This document shows, in pieces, positions 44,848 through 55,427 of a stretch of DNA of 64,000 nt; the first letter of the stretch is position 1, and the number at the start of each line of letters is the position of its first letter. Under the pieces are notes generated by a model. That model saw only the letters and a list, made by a program, of their open reading frames with translations, did not search any database and was not told the DNA's origin. The translations under genes were made by a program, and so were the position numbers. This DNA is from Paracentrotus lividus (lineage: Eukaryota > Echinodermata > Echinoidea > Camarodonta > Echinidae), in contig CALNVZ010003435.1 in assembly GCA_940671915.1 (NCBI GenBank), positions 6,322,726 to 6,386,725 of the forward strand. The letters are read 5' to 3'.

Positions 44848-45997
44848 TCTCTCTCTCTCCCTCTATCTCTCCCTCTCTATTAATAATTCGGAATAAACAA
44901 ACTTAGTTTTCTTAATAACGACAGTATTTAAAGTTAACATCAAATTTAGTCGAGTATTCGAAAAACAAACCTTTCTTATTTCTTCTCATATAGGCCTACG
45001 TGCCATTATAATACTTCAGGGGCAGACTATAGCTAGATACGCCGGGGACTCACGTCCCTGGATACGCTAAGAGTTTTAACAAGGAGGAAGTTAGTTTTAC
45101 ATGGAATCCTACCTTCTAAACCTTGTTTTACTACATTATAGGCCAACATGTATGACTTCAGGTCTAGCTTTTACTTACCAACTTTAGAAGATGGTGTTGG
45201 TCGTGGTGGGAGATTAAGATCCACTCTCTTCACTTCCATAGATGGAGCTAATTGTTTTGGAGAGCAAAAGTAGACATTTTATTATTGACCTGTAATTTTT
45301 TTTTTTCTGTTCACGATGCGGGGCTAGAAAACAAATGCTTATCATATCACATTTTTTTTTTCTTATTTTGCATCATTTTGATTATCATCCTTTGTTGCTA
45401 CATATTTTTTTCATCACCATGAATAGTTTATCGTATAAGTGTCATATTCATTATTCATCAAATCAAAATATATATTACTTTCTGTTTATGCGCTCTATAA
45501 AAGTACTCATATATTATTACATTATATTAACGATTATAATAGCCTATAGGCCTATTACTGATCAATCGTTTTGAAAAGAACAAAGAGTTGTGTAATGAAA
45601 TATTTACATGTATGTATGATTGTAAAATTCTTCGTTTTAGGGAAAAAGTATTATAATTTTTTCATTTTGTTGGGAAATTCGACGTATCATTTTTGAAGCA
45701 GCAAGAGCATTATGAATTACTATACTAAATGCAAGATATTTAGGTATTTATCATTATTTTCCTTTTGGTAATAAATATTATCTGATATGTCATGGAAAGT
45801 AATGAGTTTATCACAATATTCTCACTTATTTTTCGTTTGCCAAGCATAGCAGCTTTCTTCAGTTGCTTAGTCTTTCCAGACATTTGAAAAGCCGTCACTG
45901 CCTCCACTTTCTTGAAGGCCATGTCAGGCCCATGATGATCCTCCGTGGTCTCCATCTTGGTATTTGGTTCCAAAATGTTAGTTGACCCGCTTTTTTC
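18953..45997 (-). CDS. Malectin-FBA-DUF4062-NACHT-TPR protein: large STAND-type ATPase gene, about 36 exons
   Basis: Exons, 5' to 3' in window coordinates: 45,826-45,997; 45,179-45,247; 44,081-44,637; 43,254-43,691; 42,660-43,076; 41,917-42,104; 41,292-41,557; 40,679-40,843; 40,236-40,378; 39,298-39,399; 37,315-37,430; 36,817-36,923; 36,383-36,481; 35,794-35,866; 34,605-34,702; 33,822-33,990; 33,315-33,545; 32,451-32,734; 31,879-32,049; 31,287-31,406; 30,956-31,093; 30,354-30,521; 29,783-29,940; 27,288-27,457; 26,937-27,016; 26,422-26,613; 25,985-26,118; 25,619-25,703; 25,010-25,207; 23,986-24,123; 22,940-23,088; 21,672-21,795; 20,759-20,904; 20,145-20,265; 19,579-19,820; 18,953-19,106. All have GT-AG borders and all but one junction (37,315) keep phase. 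The product is about 2,100 residues, soluble, with no signal or membrane segment seen. The DUF4062-NACHT-TPR half resembles nephrocystin-3-type proteins. Such STAND ATPases usually act as ligand-triggered switches. The function here is inferred, not known. Confidence 0.85.
21565..21636 (-). other. In-phase 72-nt copy of part of a TPR-region exon
   Basis: Bases 21,545-21,651 repeat 21,652-21,758 with about 107-bp period. On the minus strand the copy begins after an AG (ggtctttag|CATTC) and ends before GTATGT, and is 72 nt in phase 0 (HSTIVQNHFNYSMKHRCNHP then TVID). It matches HSTIVQHHYNYSLKHKCNHP of exon 21,672-21,795. Only 35 nt separate it from the donor of that exon, too little for a normal intron, so use alongside the full exon is unlikely. 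Confidence 0.65.
24185..24255 (-). repeat. Partial copy of exon 23,986-24,123 with its acceptor
   Basis: The segment agcctgaatgaataggta at 24,091 recurs at 24,197 (period 106). The copy includes the 5' end of the exon (ADEIPYLFIQAKEL instead of ADEVPYLFIQAKEL) and the AG acceptor, but lacks the rest of the exon and its normal donor. Confidence 0.75.
25390..25505. repeat. Intronic direct repeat of about 62 bp
   Basis: gagttaagccaccgtaatca at about 25,400 recurs as tagttaagccaccataatca at about 25,461, each followed by tcatgatat and aattatctgca. It lies in the intron between exons 25,010-25,207 and 25,619-25,703. Confidence 0.7.
26693..26765 (+). repeat. tRNA-like SINE head or tRNA relic in an intron
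   Basis: tggtctagtggaacaatc resembles a tRNA A box and ggttcaaacc matches the B box, at about the right spacing. The folding of the other arms is poor, so this is a tRNA-derived repeat rather than a tRNA gene. Confidence 0.45.
27628..27915. repeat. 'ggaggcataa' element, single-unit copy, in an intron
   Basis: Runs from atttatgcctccacc to gcagaggcataaa (inverted ends). Inside are gaccttgacctttgacctt, cggttcttaagttatcgtga and a run of acggacgg. The same modules recur in the larger array at 28,480-29,165. Confidence 0.7.
28230..29165. repeat. Tandem array with tgacctttgacct modules ending in ggaggcataa
   Basis: Four or five units of about 145 bp each contain, in order, tttcatgcatacaatg, gtgacctttgacct, aatcagttcattgc, catatgcacaca, aagtttgaag and ttcttaagttat. 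The array ends in a run of acggacgg and a stem (cctccggcaccaccttcggtggcggagg). It lies in the intron between exons 27,288-27,457 and 29,783-29,940. No open frame. Confidence 0.8.
30956..32734 (-). other. DUF4062 domain and linker of the large gene
   Basis: Exon 32,451-32,734 encodes EIRIFVSSTFRDFEEEREVI followed by FFTYVDLRWGITEQQS and TIEICLREI; exon 31,879-32,049 continues DKCRPYFICLMGDRFGW. This is the classical DUF4062 pattern (IFVSST..D...ER, DLRWG...E, C...RP.F...G.R.G). The domain precedes the ATPase in nephrocystin-3, TEP1 and NWD1 type proteins and has been likened to TIR folds. Exons 31,287-31,406 and 30,956-31,093 form the charged link to NACHT. Confidence 0.9.
34851..35610. mobile_element. 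0.76-kb mariner-like MITE in an intron of the large gene
   Basis: The left end cactgcgtcccacaaaaaaa and right end ttttttctgggatgcactg are inverted. The repeat continues inward through gaaatcgagattgattgatg. The end resembles that of the 14,293 element (c..gcgtccca.aaaaa). No open frame. Confidence 0.7.
35625..35790. repeat. (ATC)n-rich low-complexity tract
   Basis: Imperfect atc/tca triplet repeats directly before the donor of exon 35,794-35,866. They give no real coding frame. Confidence 0.75.
36817..40843 (-). other. Malectin-like domain of the large gene
   Basis: Exons 40,679-40,843, 40,236-40,378, 39,298-39,399, 37,315-37,430 and 36,817-36,923. They show VAYALNCGGPAYQALNGVVF then TDTQS, GSTYDSYLFSSY, GFVDRIKFPLPMPLGDYRLR leading to LYTVGGW, VPLKVKD, and LLTFNTNGDDVCVSGILVYN. 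This is the malectin order: NCGG.AY....G..F..D, the YR/YGD-type strand, P.P.G.Y.L.L, a V.V.D strand, and the last strand L.F......V.GI.V. Malectin binds glucosylated N-glycans in the ER, but with no signal peptide seen here a cytosolic site is more likely. Exon 37,315-37,430 shows a one-base frame discontinuity. Confidence 0.75.
37729..38988. mobile_element. 1.26-kb non-autonomous element with cactctcagaaa ends and TTGGTTAAA arrays
   Basis: The ends cactctcagaaa and tttctgagagtg are perfect inverted repeats. Both sub-terminal zones are filled with ttggttaaa / tttaaccaa motifs. The centre (38,000-38,750) is unique with no open frame. It lies in the intron between exons 39,298-39,399 and 37,315-37,430. 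An element with similar ends (cactgttagaa) is at 59,796-60,257. Confidence 0.75.
40810..41160. repeat. 81-bp tandem repeat that includes the 5' edge of the malectin exon
   Basis: ctagttcaatagatacat occurs at 40,817, 40,898, 40,979 and 41,059, then decays. The first occurrence is inside the exon ending at 40,843. Each copy carries about 27 nt of coding sequence (encoding GADVSIEL) with its AG acceptor, plus about 50 nt of the preceding intron. Confidence 0.9.
41292..43076 (-). other. Acidic stretch and second unrecognised region of the large gene
   Basis: Exon 42,660-43,076 starts with an Asp/Glu/Ser run (DENEDKDGSDDHGSDDDSSD), then ELVGPSNSHYVIYHS and MLVMCSHSLQNED. Exons 41,917-42,104 and 41,292-41,557 continue with VTYIAGMSG, DVWTISLTDQK, IVGPSGPCRYALFTN and LTVWVDSMAKVIVTCDLVTI. 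The alternating hydrophobic pattern suggests beta strands. Parts resemble the region encoded at 44,081-44,637 (ALVICS...AYLVHFL against MLVMCS...ALYQVILM), so the two may be repeats of one unnamed domain. Confidence 0.6.
43254..43691 (-). other. Pro/Glu/Ser-rich linker exon of the large gene
   Basis: A single 438-nt exon encodes 146 residues, dominated by P, E, S, T and K in short repeats such as PPESPATLEDPQPESK and PSENSPESDAPSESSPKEG. Such sequence is disordered, and it separates the first unrecognised region from the acidic stretch. PEST-like composition may affect protein stability, but that is inference. Confidence 0.8.
44081..45997 (-). other. N-terminal exons of the large gene with unrecognised beta-type domain
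   Basis: Exon 45,826-45,997 encodes a basic/acidic leader (METTEDHHGPDMAFKK ... KTKQLKKAAMLGKRK). Exon 45,179-45,247 adds VKRVDLNLPPRPTPSSK. Exon 44,081-44,637 (185 residues) encodes GGGTALVFNTIGKGELDHNL, RCGFDGNHYSVKQLAKSGDH, FYVWNEV, GCGVVFEGPEAG and SCALVICSAPPDE with AYLVHFLRNGN. I recognise no named family. The first in-frame ATG in the 45.8 kb exon encodes METTED. The exon is also open upstream, so translation may start in an earlier exon. Confidence 0.6.
44790..44880. repeat. (CT)n microsatellite in an intron
   Basis: Nearly pure ctctct with a few cc interruptions. Confidence 0.85.
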
Positions 45998-46012
45998 CTC
46001 CACAGCATTCAC

Positions 46013-48883
46013 AGAAGAAAATTATCTTTGAAGGAAAATAACAAATAAGTATTGGTACGCATAATAGGTCATTTGATGTGATGTAATTCACCTGTATTTT
46101 CTTCTTCTTCTTCTTCTTCTTTATTTTTGTCTGTTCTTGGTTACAAGTAATGTGCAAGTGTAAAACAATATTCATAAAACACATTTTCTAAAAATAAAAA
46201 AAAAGAGAGAGAAGAAACAAACATATCAACAAGAGGTCAAATAAACAACAGAACAATATGTCCTGTTTGATAAAAGCGTCCTATCGCCGCACTCGTTAAC
46301 AACAGTATGATGCACCACTGCTTTATTATTCCCAGGTAAATCATTGTGGTCAACATATATATGCTTGTCATAATATGTATCATAACCTTCATCATAGCCC
46401 ATCAAGTTCTTACTCATCATTATATTCACGTTCCAACAAGAAAACTAAATTATGTGGCAGGATGTCATCAAATTTGTTCCAGGTACAGTCCGCTCACTAT
46501 ACTCCACCCCCGATATATTGCACCATTTTCCTGTAATAAATAAGTGAAAGTATGAGGCATGTCTGAACTTGAGCTTATAAATGCTGTTTTAATACAACTC
46601 ACCCAGAGCTGAGCATGATAAATATATTTTTTTTAATCCAAACTCTCCTAAAGTACCGAGGGCATTCGTAAAATCATATCAGCAGTCTTTAATCATTATA
46701 TTTTTTATAGTACAAAAGTTTGAAACTTGTGTTTTAACCATTACATAATCATTACAATTTTTAATTTACTTTTTCCTGCATCGACGCAAGAGAAATACAT
46801 TTTCAAATTTATTTACAACCATTCCATTAAATTTGTTTTTATATATTTGTGGTATGGTAATTGTCTTATTTTGTGGTATGGTAATCGACTTATTTTACAG
46901 GTGCCGCGGAGCCGCGGAGTGGCCTAGGGACCTCAGACCTCACCTTTTCAGTGAACGTGAGAAAAACAAACGCTAAAATTCATTGTACAAACAATTCGTG
47001 AATTTTTGGTCCCACCCCCCCCCCCCTTCAAAAACGCTCATCTGCCCCTGTTATCACATTCAAGAAATTCAATCAAATAATATATCAATTTCAAAATATC
47101 ATTTTCGATTTTGTATTAAGGACTAACCTTGTTTTCGAATGCAAACATTACAAAAATGGGGTCGGTAAGTTTTTTGCAAGTGCACCCTCTCAGTAGCGGA
47201 CGCAGACCGGAGTCACACAATGAACTTACCGGGCCCATGCGTAAACATAATAGAGCCACTTTTGTCGCCAGACAATTGGGCCCCCGAAATGCATTCAATT
47301 CGATTTTCTTGGATCCGCGCCTGTCCTCTCCTATAATCATGATGAATGTCATACTGAGTCGAGGACAACTACTCCTAGGACAAGTTATCCGGACATGGTG
47401 TATAAAGATGGCACATGTTACGTAATTAGAAAGCTTTTTAATTTCCGCATTCTTCCTTCGACAAACGTGGTTGAAAATAAAAGCATTTGACAAGTCATTT
47501 TAATAGCTCGGAGCAATACTCACCATTATTCTTTGGACCATAATAATTTTCTGTAATCATATCAGCATGGAAGGAAATCATTTTGAATTATTGTACCATC
47601 TACCGGGTATTTGGACATCATGAAGATTCGTTATCAAAACTATATTGAATTTTATCATTCTATCTTAATATTTACTGGTATTTGTTTGGCCTTTTCCCTC
47701 AGAAGATATCCATTTTCGTCATTTTTTCTTATTTTTTGGGCCCCCTTTTTGTTTATGCGACCCAGCAAGGCCCCCTCTGTCCTACCCCAAGGAAACACAT
47801 ATGAGGTGTAGATTTGTTATTGTTCTTTAAGCTAAATCTATTTTTAAGTTTACAGGCTCGACAAAAAGGGGCCCCACAATGAGAAAAAATGACAAAAATT
47901 GGCATCATGGGGGTGGAAAAAAGTTTTTTGGAAAAAAAGTCCACTTGAAGGGTTGGGAGAATATATAGCCAGGGTCTCGAAAAGTAAAAGCAATGACAAA
48001 CATATTCAAGAAATTAAAGCCGGAGCAAAATCATGTCGCTATAGCGGCAAAAAAAAAATTCCACCTTTATGACGGACAGTGTATATACGGATAGAGGGGG
48101 AAAAGCCACAGCATTGCATATGTTGCATGCGCATTTTGTTGAATTTTCATAATAGAAATAGAAAATTGATCATCTTGAGATGCCATTCTCGATTTTTTTT
48201 CCCCTTCATGGTAAGAATTCACAGGGGTAAAAAAAACATTGCACTAAAGGGGCTCAGCATTAAATAAATATCGTGCTGCGTGAACTTGCGGGGTGAATAA
48301 TTATGGATACGCCACCGAGAAATATGCTGAAAGAATATAACATTAATATTTCTTTCATATGAATATGAAACATGCACAATATTTATATTATATAATATAA
48401 CCCATATATTCCATAACAATATTTCAACGCTACAAATTTAACTGGATGTAGACTCTTCAAATAAGCAGATCAGTAGTGTATAGGCCTACTCTTGAAAAAA
48501 AGAAAAAAAATTTAAAAACCTATATACCAAACTCAGCGCAATATATACTCACCAGTATACAGCAGACGTCTCGCTCCAGCTCATATGTGCCTGGAGTTCA
48601 AATCAAAAGTGTATCAAGTCGTCCTCTGCAGCTAGCTATACAAATCATAATGCGGAACAAAGCATTAATCTCAACTGTTTAAGTATTATGATTCATTATA
48701 CAGATTGTATTGTCAGGGCGCGTGCACTGGCCGGAAGAAGGAAGAATGCCAAGCGATTAAAAAAAAAAGTGTACAATAAAATCACAGCAATGTGAACTTG
48801 AGCTTAAAACATTGTATAAAGGACAGGGCAAGAGGCCCGGAAACTTCACATTATTCCAGCTCTTGGTTGATTATTAAACTCAC
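46013..48883. other. Upstream region of the large gene, no certain exon
   Basis: AT-rich. A (CTT)n run lies at 46,098-46,122. A possible non-coding first exon ends at a minus-strand donor (gtgagtat) at 48,547-48,552. Fragments of repeat ends occur at 47,190-47,400. No recognisable coding frame. Confidence 0.4.
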
Positions 48884-48907
48884 CTTGTACGCTTCCTGGT
48901 GTTTCAT
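48884..48907 (-). CDS. Possible first coding exon of the large gene (tentative)
   Basis: On the minus strand, ATG at 48,905-48,907 opens MKHQEAYK and runs into a perfect donor (AAG|gtgagttt) in phase 0. The next exon, if its acceptor is at 45,998-45,999 (gtggag|GAAAAA), is also phase 0, so the two could join. Eight codons alone are weak evidence. Confidence 0.25.
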
Positions 48908-49241
48908 CACTCCGAGGTGCGCCACGCCCCCCCCCCCCCTCCACCCTCGATGCGTTTCATGTTTCAACTGGAACTCCAGATTTACGATTTTTAAACTTTC
49001 CATGCAGACAAGTTAAGATTTAGGCCTAAATAAATAAAAGAATAGCAGGCTAACAATAAGTAGGATAATAAGTTTGAAATAAATTATTTCTATGGATATG
49101 GAGCAACCATGTATGCTTGATTGCATTTCGAACGATTTGATATGACTGTGGATAATATGACCAGCTGTATATGAGAGTTTATCTGAAATTGTTGTTCCTA
49201 TTTTTGCACAATATATATACATCTATATACCACACAACAAA

Positions 49242-49532
49242 NNNNNNNNNNNNNNNNNNNNNNNNNNNNNNNNNNNNNNNNNNNNNNNNNNNNNNNNNNN
49301 NNNNNNNNNNNNNNNNNNNNNNNNNNNNNNNNNNNNNNNNNNNNNNNNNNNNNNNNNNNNNNNNNNNNNNNNNNNNNNNNNNNNNNNNNNNNNNNNNNNN
49401 NNNNNNNNNNNNNNNNNNNNNNNNNNNNNNNNNNNNNNNNNNNNNNNNNNNNNNNNNNNNNNNNNNNNNNNNNNNNNNNNNNNNNNNNNNNNNNNNNNNN
49501 NNNNNNNNNNNNNNNNNNNNNNNNNNNNNNNN
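49242..49532. other. Assembly gap (291 N)
   Basis: An unbroken run of n. Open frames reported across it are artefacts. Confidence 1.
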
Positions 49533-50861
49533 AATAAAACATAATGGAAATGTATCCCCTTCCTGTTTAGGGGGCCCAATTGGCAAAAGAATGGTGAAAA
49601 TAAAGGGTGAAAATATAAAATCGAAACAAATGTGGCGTTTTTCTCTTTCTTTTGTACAAGAATGTCAGAATAATGGGTTGAAATTGTATTATATAATGGA
49701 ATAAATAAGAAATCAACATCACATAAAATTCAGGTGGCTTTTCTACCGTTTAAATGTAAAATTCTACCCCAAATTTGTCTTTAAAATGAGATATACTGTG
49801 ATAGCTCAACAACAGATGGCGCCAACACATCTTGATAGTTTTTTCAAACAATTATCTTAAATATCAACTTTTGGACACTATAAAGGCATTAATAGTTCAA
49901 AATAAAGAAACATATCGAAATGTAATACTTTAACAAACAAGTTTACGAAAATTGTGCTTTTTCTTTTGTTAAGAATGGTTTTACCACCCACACAGAGCCC
50001 ACTAAAAATGACAAATTGAAAGTTTTTATTTTGTCTTCTTCTTTACAAATAGTTTTCCTGCCCACTGCCAACCTGCATAAAATAAAAGTAGTAATGATAA
50101 AACTAAATGAAGCTGTGATATCATATTTTACCAACGCTTGATCATATAACATAATCTTTATCTACATAAAAAATTAAAATAGATTAAGATGATACATTTT
50201 CCGAGTTACGAAAAAAAAAAAAAAAAGCAGATATAGGAACGGAAAAACTACGTATTTTGTGCTTACCGTAATAACAGGGAAAATGAATAAGGTTACCAAT
50301 TAACATGATTAATATTACTTGCTTTAATTGGAAAATCTCTCCTTGTCCAGCTAGCCGTCCCGATATTAGCAGGAATACATGGCAAATTTTGAGCTCTTGT
50401 ATTAAACAGAAACAATATATTACATTGTAAGGATATAGAGGGAAGGGTATCATAAGCGAATAGGGATGGGGTTGGTTACCTGTCATGCCTAAAATAAAGC
50501 TGCATGCACCAAGTTGTACATATTTATATAATTGAATTAAACGGTAGTTTTTTCTTCTTGTTGTGCTCCTGAAAATGCTTTTAAACTAAAACAATGTGAG
50601 GGCGAAGCGCGAGCGAAAATGTTGAGCTTCATAGGAACATATTTGCATTTGATGTAGGAAGTCAACCTAATTACCAATTTGTACATCATAAATGACATAA
50701 TAAATTCCTGAAAAGATAAAACAATTTAAGGGCAGTCAAGGGAACCCCATCTCAGAAATGAAGCAATCCATACTTCAAACGCGACCCATTTTAATCTAAA
50801 CTTTCGTTCCACCAGCACGTATGAAATGACTTCTAAAAACAAATCCATCAGAAGAGCAGCA
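49533..50861. other. AT-rich DNA without recognised genes
   Basis: No coding frame or clear transposon ends seen; only short AT-rich frames. Confidence 0.5.
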
Positions 50862-51241
50862 GGCCCGTAACTAGGATTTTTACGGGAGGGTTCGAAATCT
50901 GCAAAGTGGACCAAAAGGTACATCAAAATTTTTTCACGTCATGCCGGGCTAGCAAAAAGGTACATCAAAATTTTTTCCGTTAACCCTGGCCGTGCGATAA
51001 GCGGGGGGGGGGGTAGATGTTCAAAATTTTTCCTGCCTTCGGCCCTCATGAGAGTACCATATATTAGATATAGGAATAGGCTAAGGTCGTTTGATCGGCC
51101 CCAAAGAAAATTTGATAAGCAAAAAAAACAAACTTTATCCCTTTTTTAATTTTTTTTTGTAAAGCGACCTCTGGTCGCCAGCGGGGGGGGGGGGGGGGGG
51201 GTTCGTTCGAACCCCCCGAACCCCCCCCCCGTGTTACGGCC
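50862..51241. repeat. Inverted-repeat element with ggcccgtaac ends
   Basis: The left end ggcccgtaac and right end gttacggcc are inverted. The interior contains the short direct repeat ggtacatcaaaattttttc (twice, 50,918 and 50,959 approximately) and long G and C runs. Confidence 0.6.
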
Positions 51242-52174
51242 TGAGCAGGTCATACCAACTTGGAACAAAACGAAATAGGGAGGGGTGGCGGGTGTTCTTA
51301 CGTTTCAATGATCGTATTTTTCATTACGTGATTTAAACCCCAAGCAAAAAAACACTTTATGTCTTATTTATAAATTCAGGCTAGTTGTGAGTGAATTGGT
51401 GCGAAAGTCAATTTGACCCACTTACGCCTGAGATGAAATACTGTCCCGTATCTAAAGGCTATGATATACCTTGTGTATTTACTAGGGGGCGTTTAAAAAA
51501 TAACAGTTGGAACCGTCTATTCTAGAACACTATAATTCTTCGATTAAACGTCATGAAGTTCCCTAGCCCATCCCCGTCTTCGCAGCCCATATTGTGTAAG
51601 GTCACTTAATCTAGCTGTTTTGTTGGTGTGCTTTTGTTATTTTGGCTTGGCAGGGGCGGAACATCTGTGCCGGGGGCGGAGGAGGGGTGCACGGGCACGC
51701 AGCTAGTGCACACCCTCCCCGACCGACGCTCGGCCTCGTTGAAGCATAGAAATGCATCATCGTCGTCATCATCATCATTATAAACAGGCATTGATTGACC
51801 AATGCCTTTTTGGAATTCCCAGTCAGCGCCATTAAAATTATATGTTATAGCCGAAGGAAGCCTTTACATCATTTTTTCCTGTTAATTACCCACTTGACTA
51901 AATCTTTTTCTCGTTTCCCTTGTCTGTAAAGAAAAGAAAATAAACAAAAATAAAGGGAAGTGGACACTGATTCTTTTATCGATATGCTAGGCAGACACCA
52001 ATGTCTGGTGACAGACCAGCCATTCCATTCTTGGACACTCGAGCAGTGGGACAAGAACTTGATTAGTAATCATGATTATCATCTTGTGCGCACGCACCCT
52101 AAAAATCATGCCCCTTAGCTCCCTTTGACCATGTGCTATACCTTGAAAGAGGTATAACTTGGAAGCCTTGGGGA

Positions 52175-52632
52175 GCATTGGCGGTGATCCCGGGGGACGG
52201 GGACGTGTCCCCTCGATTTTTTTTCTTGGGATCCCCCCCCCGTCGATTTTTAAAGGTTAACAGTTTTGTCAAGTGATCTGCTAATGAAGCTAGGGAAGAG
52301 GCAAAATGTATGTCAAATACAATGCTAAATGTTATTATAGGGCACAATTCGCAAACAAAACATAAGACAATGATTAGATGAAATGCTCTTACCTCAAGTC
52401 GCTATATGTATCCATAGAATATATTTCTTTTTTCCACGCTTTATTCTTTAAATTGTCATAAGTTTCTGCATAATGTGCGCAGTAGGTCATTCTATTTCGA
52501 ATTTTTGGATAATAAGTATAATCTTTGGGACGCTTTATTACGCTTAATTGTATTATCAATTCCCTTTCCGGGATTTCCGTTCCACACCCCCCCCCCCTTC
52601 CCCTAGTCGTGACATGAAATCACCGCCCTTGA
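52175..52632. mobile_element. Inverted-repeat element (copy 2 of the 11,175-11,460 family)
   Basis: Begins attggcggtgatcccggg and ends catgaaatcaccgcc. The interior (tgtatgtcaaatacaatgct, gcataatgtgcgca) is the reverse complement of parts of the 11,175-11,460 copy. This copy is longer, so the first has an internal deletion. Confidence 0.65.
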
Positions 52633-53993
52633 TGAGGAGTAACCTTCGTTGATGGTGAAGATGAAGATCGACTTGATAGGCATTGAGAGCTTTATGCTTC
52701 TTTTACATAATTATAATGTGGATGCAGTAGCTCTCTAGTGTCGAGTCTTAATGTCTCTTGATTTATAATGACACTGGATAAAATTATGAAATATGTCCTA
52801 AAAATCCTAAGCAATATAACACTGAGGAATAATTATAAACCAAAGGTACAGATGAAATTCGTGAAACATCGAAAGACACAAGAATAGGAATAGAAATAGA
52901 CATGGATAATGTTCTATTTGATAATACCCAATATAGCCATTTCAGATCATTATTTCTTGTCATAAAATTTAGGCTTATAATGTTTAAACTTTTAATTCTT
53001 CGATAATAACCAATAATCGCAATATCATGCAAAAACAAAACACTCTATTAAGAAACAAAACAAATGAAACAAATGATTTCCTGCTCTATTGGAATATTAT
53101 GGCGAGATCTCCTAGTATGAGGTGAATGCAAAATTCCATCGCAATCTGATGTTCTGGGACAAATGAAGGGCATTGCTTAGCTTCAATAAATGTAGGGGGC
53201 AATGTGAAAGTAACGAACGAGAATGCACGATGTTGTCTAATATACCATGTGAAAAGTATGATATATATATCAAATTTATTTTGTTTCTGATCGATTCATG
53301 CCATTAGAGTGCCCAGAACATGATATATGAGAGGATTTTTCAATTATTTATTTTTAATGCTGTTTGGCGCCATCTGGTGTTCGCCTAAGATTTTTAGGGA
53401 TGAATCATGTAATTAGGGCATATTTTACATTAAACTAGCTAAAAATGGCTGTTTTGATGATGTGTAGGCTAATTATGTGAACTGCAACTCTTCAACTGTA
53501 TGATACTAAATAATACCGTATCATTTCTAAAGTTTGGCCAGAATTAATGAAAATAGACGAATTTCTTAATATTTTCATTTTTTAAATGTTTTTTTTTTTA
53601 TTTCTTCAAAAATTTGGCCTCTTATGGGAAGAAAAATTCAACTTTTAAGATGGAATGCGACTGAAAATGAACTAATACGACATATCTGGTAACTTTAGAT
53701 GAAAAATCATGTTTTAAAATTGATTTGAGGAGGAATGCACCCAATTTTCCTATTGGGTCAATATGGCGCCCCCTAAAGGGCCCCCAGGGAGTTAAGGAGG
53801 GGTCTGAAAACCGAAAATTCGACCCCCTTCGATTTCTGATACCTTGGACCCTAATGGACCAAAAAATGTCCCAAAATCAATTTTGGCGTTAATATTGCAC
53901 GGGAGAGGCTTTCGTGACATACCGTACCGCACTATTATGATGCATTGGATTCCTTGTCCTGTCCAATTAGTTACCCGCAGTTTACACAGACCA

Positions 53994-54132
53994 GGGGGGC
54001 ATTTCATCAAAGGATTTGTCGGACGTTTTATCCGACAAATTTGCTCTCACCCAATCAGATGCAAGCATTTCAGTAGCTTATGACAGTTTGTCTGATAAAA
54101 CGTCCGACAAGTCCTTTGATGAAATGCCCCCC
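53994..54132. mobile_element. 140-bp MITE with ggggcatttcatca ends, copy 2
   Basis: Begins ggggggcatttcatcaaagg and ends ctttgatgaaatgcccccc, with inner arms gacgttttatccgacaaa and tctgataaaacgtcc. Same family as 10,094-10,233, to which it is highly similar. Confidence 0.85.
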
Positions 54133-55260
54133 TGAGATGCCATAGACAATTGCGCAAATATTTTAAATCGCGACATGATGCATGCTGGGTTTGGGGCAGG
54201 ATTGATGTGGGCTTGAAATTTCGTTAGAAAATGAACTTGTTTTATGTTATTTTCAATTTATCCGGGAAAGAAATTTCATTTAGCTTACAAAGAACGTGGA
54301 TGCCATGTAGGCCCTACGACTGTGAAAATATTCTACCCCACGACATGCAAGCTAGTTTTGTGCGAGTATGAAGTTTCCTTTTTAATGAGTAGAAAATAGA
54401 CTTCTTTTATATAAACTTATCTATTCAAGTATTATGATTCACTCAATCAGTGGCAGATCAGGGACTATAGAGTATAAATGTGCTCAGGGCACAAGAAGTT
54501 TGCGCCCCTACATATTGGACCTTTTTTTTTTTTTTTTTTTTTTAGAACACTCTATACCAATTGATGTTTTTGTTGTTTGTAAGCTATATACCGCGACGAG
54601 GTTTCCCAATTAAGGTCAACTCCAGTAAATTATCACGTACATTTTCCACCCCTCGAAAAGTTGCTACCAATATCTCAAATATATCGAGGAAATCCGGAAC
54701 ATTATTTATACTATTCATGTGCAAGCGAGATGTCAGTTTGCATTCGATGCTCCTCTCATTAGAGACCCATCGATTCGCTTCCTCTGGTCGGAATGTGGAT
54801 CAGGAAATAGATCATGATCTCAGGAATGCAAACAAATAAAACTTGGTTGGTGATTGATGTAGTCTGCAAACATTTCACACATACTGCCGCACCGATAACC
54901 CGTTAAGAAAGAGTTAAAATTACAGCAACTTTGCTGACAGTCGTAACGTTGGTCAACATCCAATTAAAATGCATTATTTCATGAAACATAAATTATCATT
55001 GATGGCAAATTTGCTTTAACATAGTAACTTTTAATGCAACGGGGCCCAGGATGATTGATCGAGGAAAAAAATTACATCACCCTGATTAGTATAGGTGTGA
55101 CTTGGATCAAGACTACTTTTTAGCAGTTTGTCTTTTAATTCGAATGTCTATCTACTGTAATTATGCTCCATGACTTAATAGAAGATAGAATTTTTTTTAC
55201 AGCTTTATTCAAAGGAGGAAAGAAATTTCAAAAGGCATACGATACAGGGGTAAGATAGGG
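54133..55260. other. AT-rich DNA without recognised genes
   Basis: A T-run (54,522-54,543) and otherwise unremarkable sequence. No coding frame supported. Confidence 0.5.
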
Positions 55261-55261
55261 A

Positions 55262-55350
55262 GATGGGAGAGAAAGAGGGGGAGAGCGAGAAGGGGATAGA
55301 GAGAGAGGGAGGAGGGGGAGAGGGAGAGAGAGAGACAGACAGAGAGAGAC

Positions 55351-55412
<62 letters not shown>
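55262..55412. repeat. (GA)n purine-rich microsatellite
   Basis: Imperfect gaga tract becoming pure ga after 55,365. The Leu/Ser and Arg/Glu frames here are artefacts of the repeat. Confidence 0.9.
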
Positions 55413-55414
<2 letters not shown>

Positions 55415-55427
55415 AGACAATAGCTAT

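Noticed and set aside
49171-49704. Open frames spanning 49.2-49.6 kb
   Set aside because: They run through the N gap and have no real sequence.
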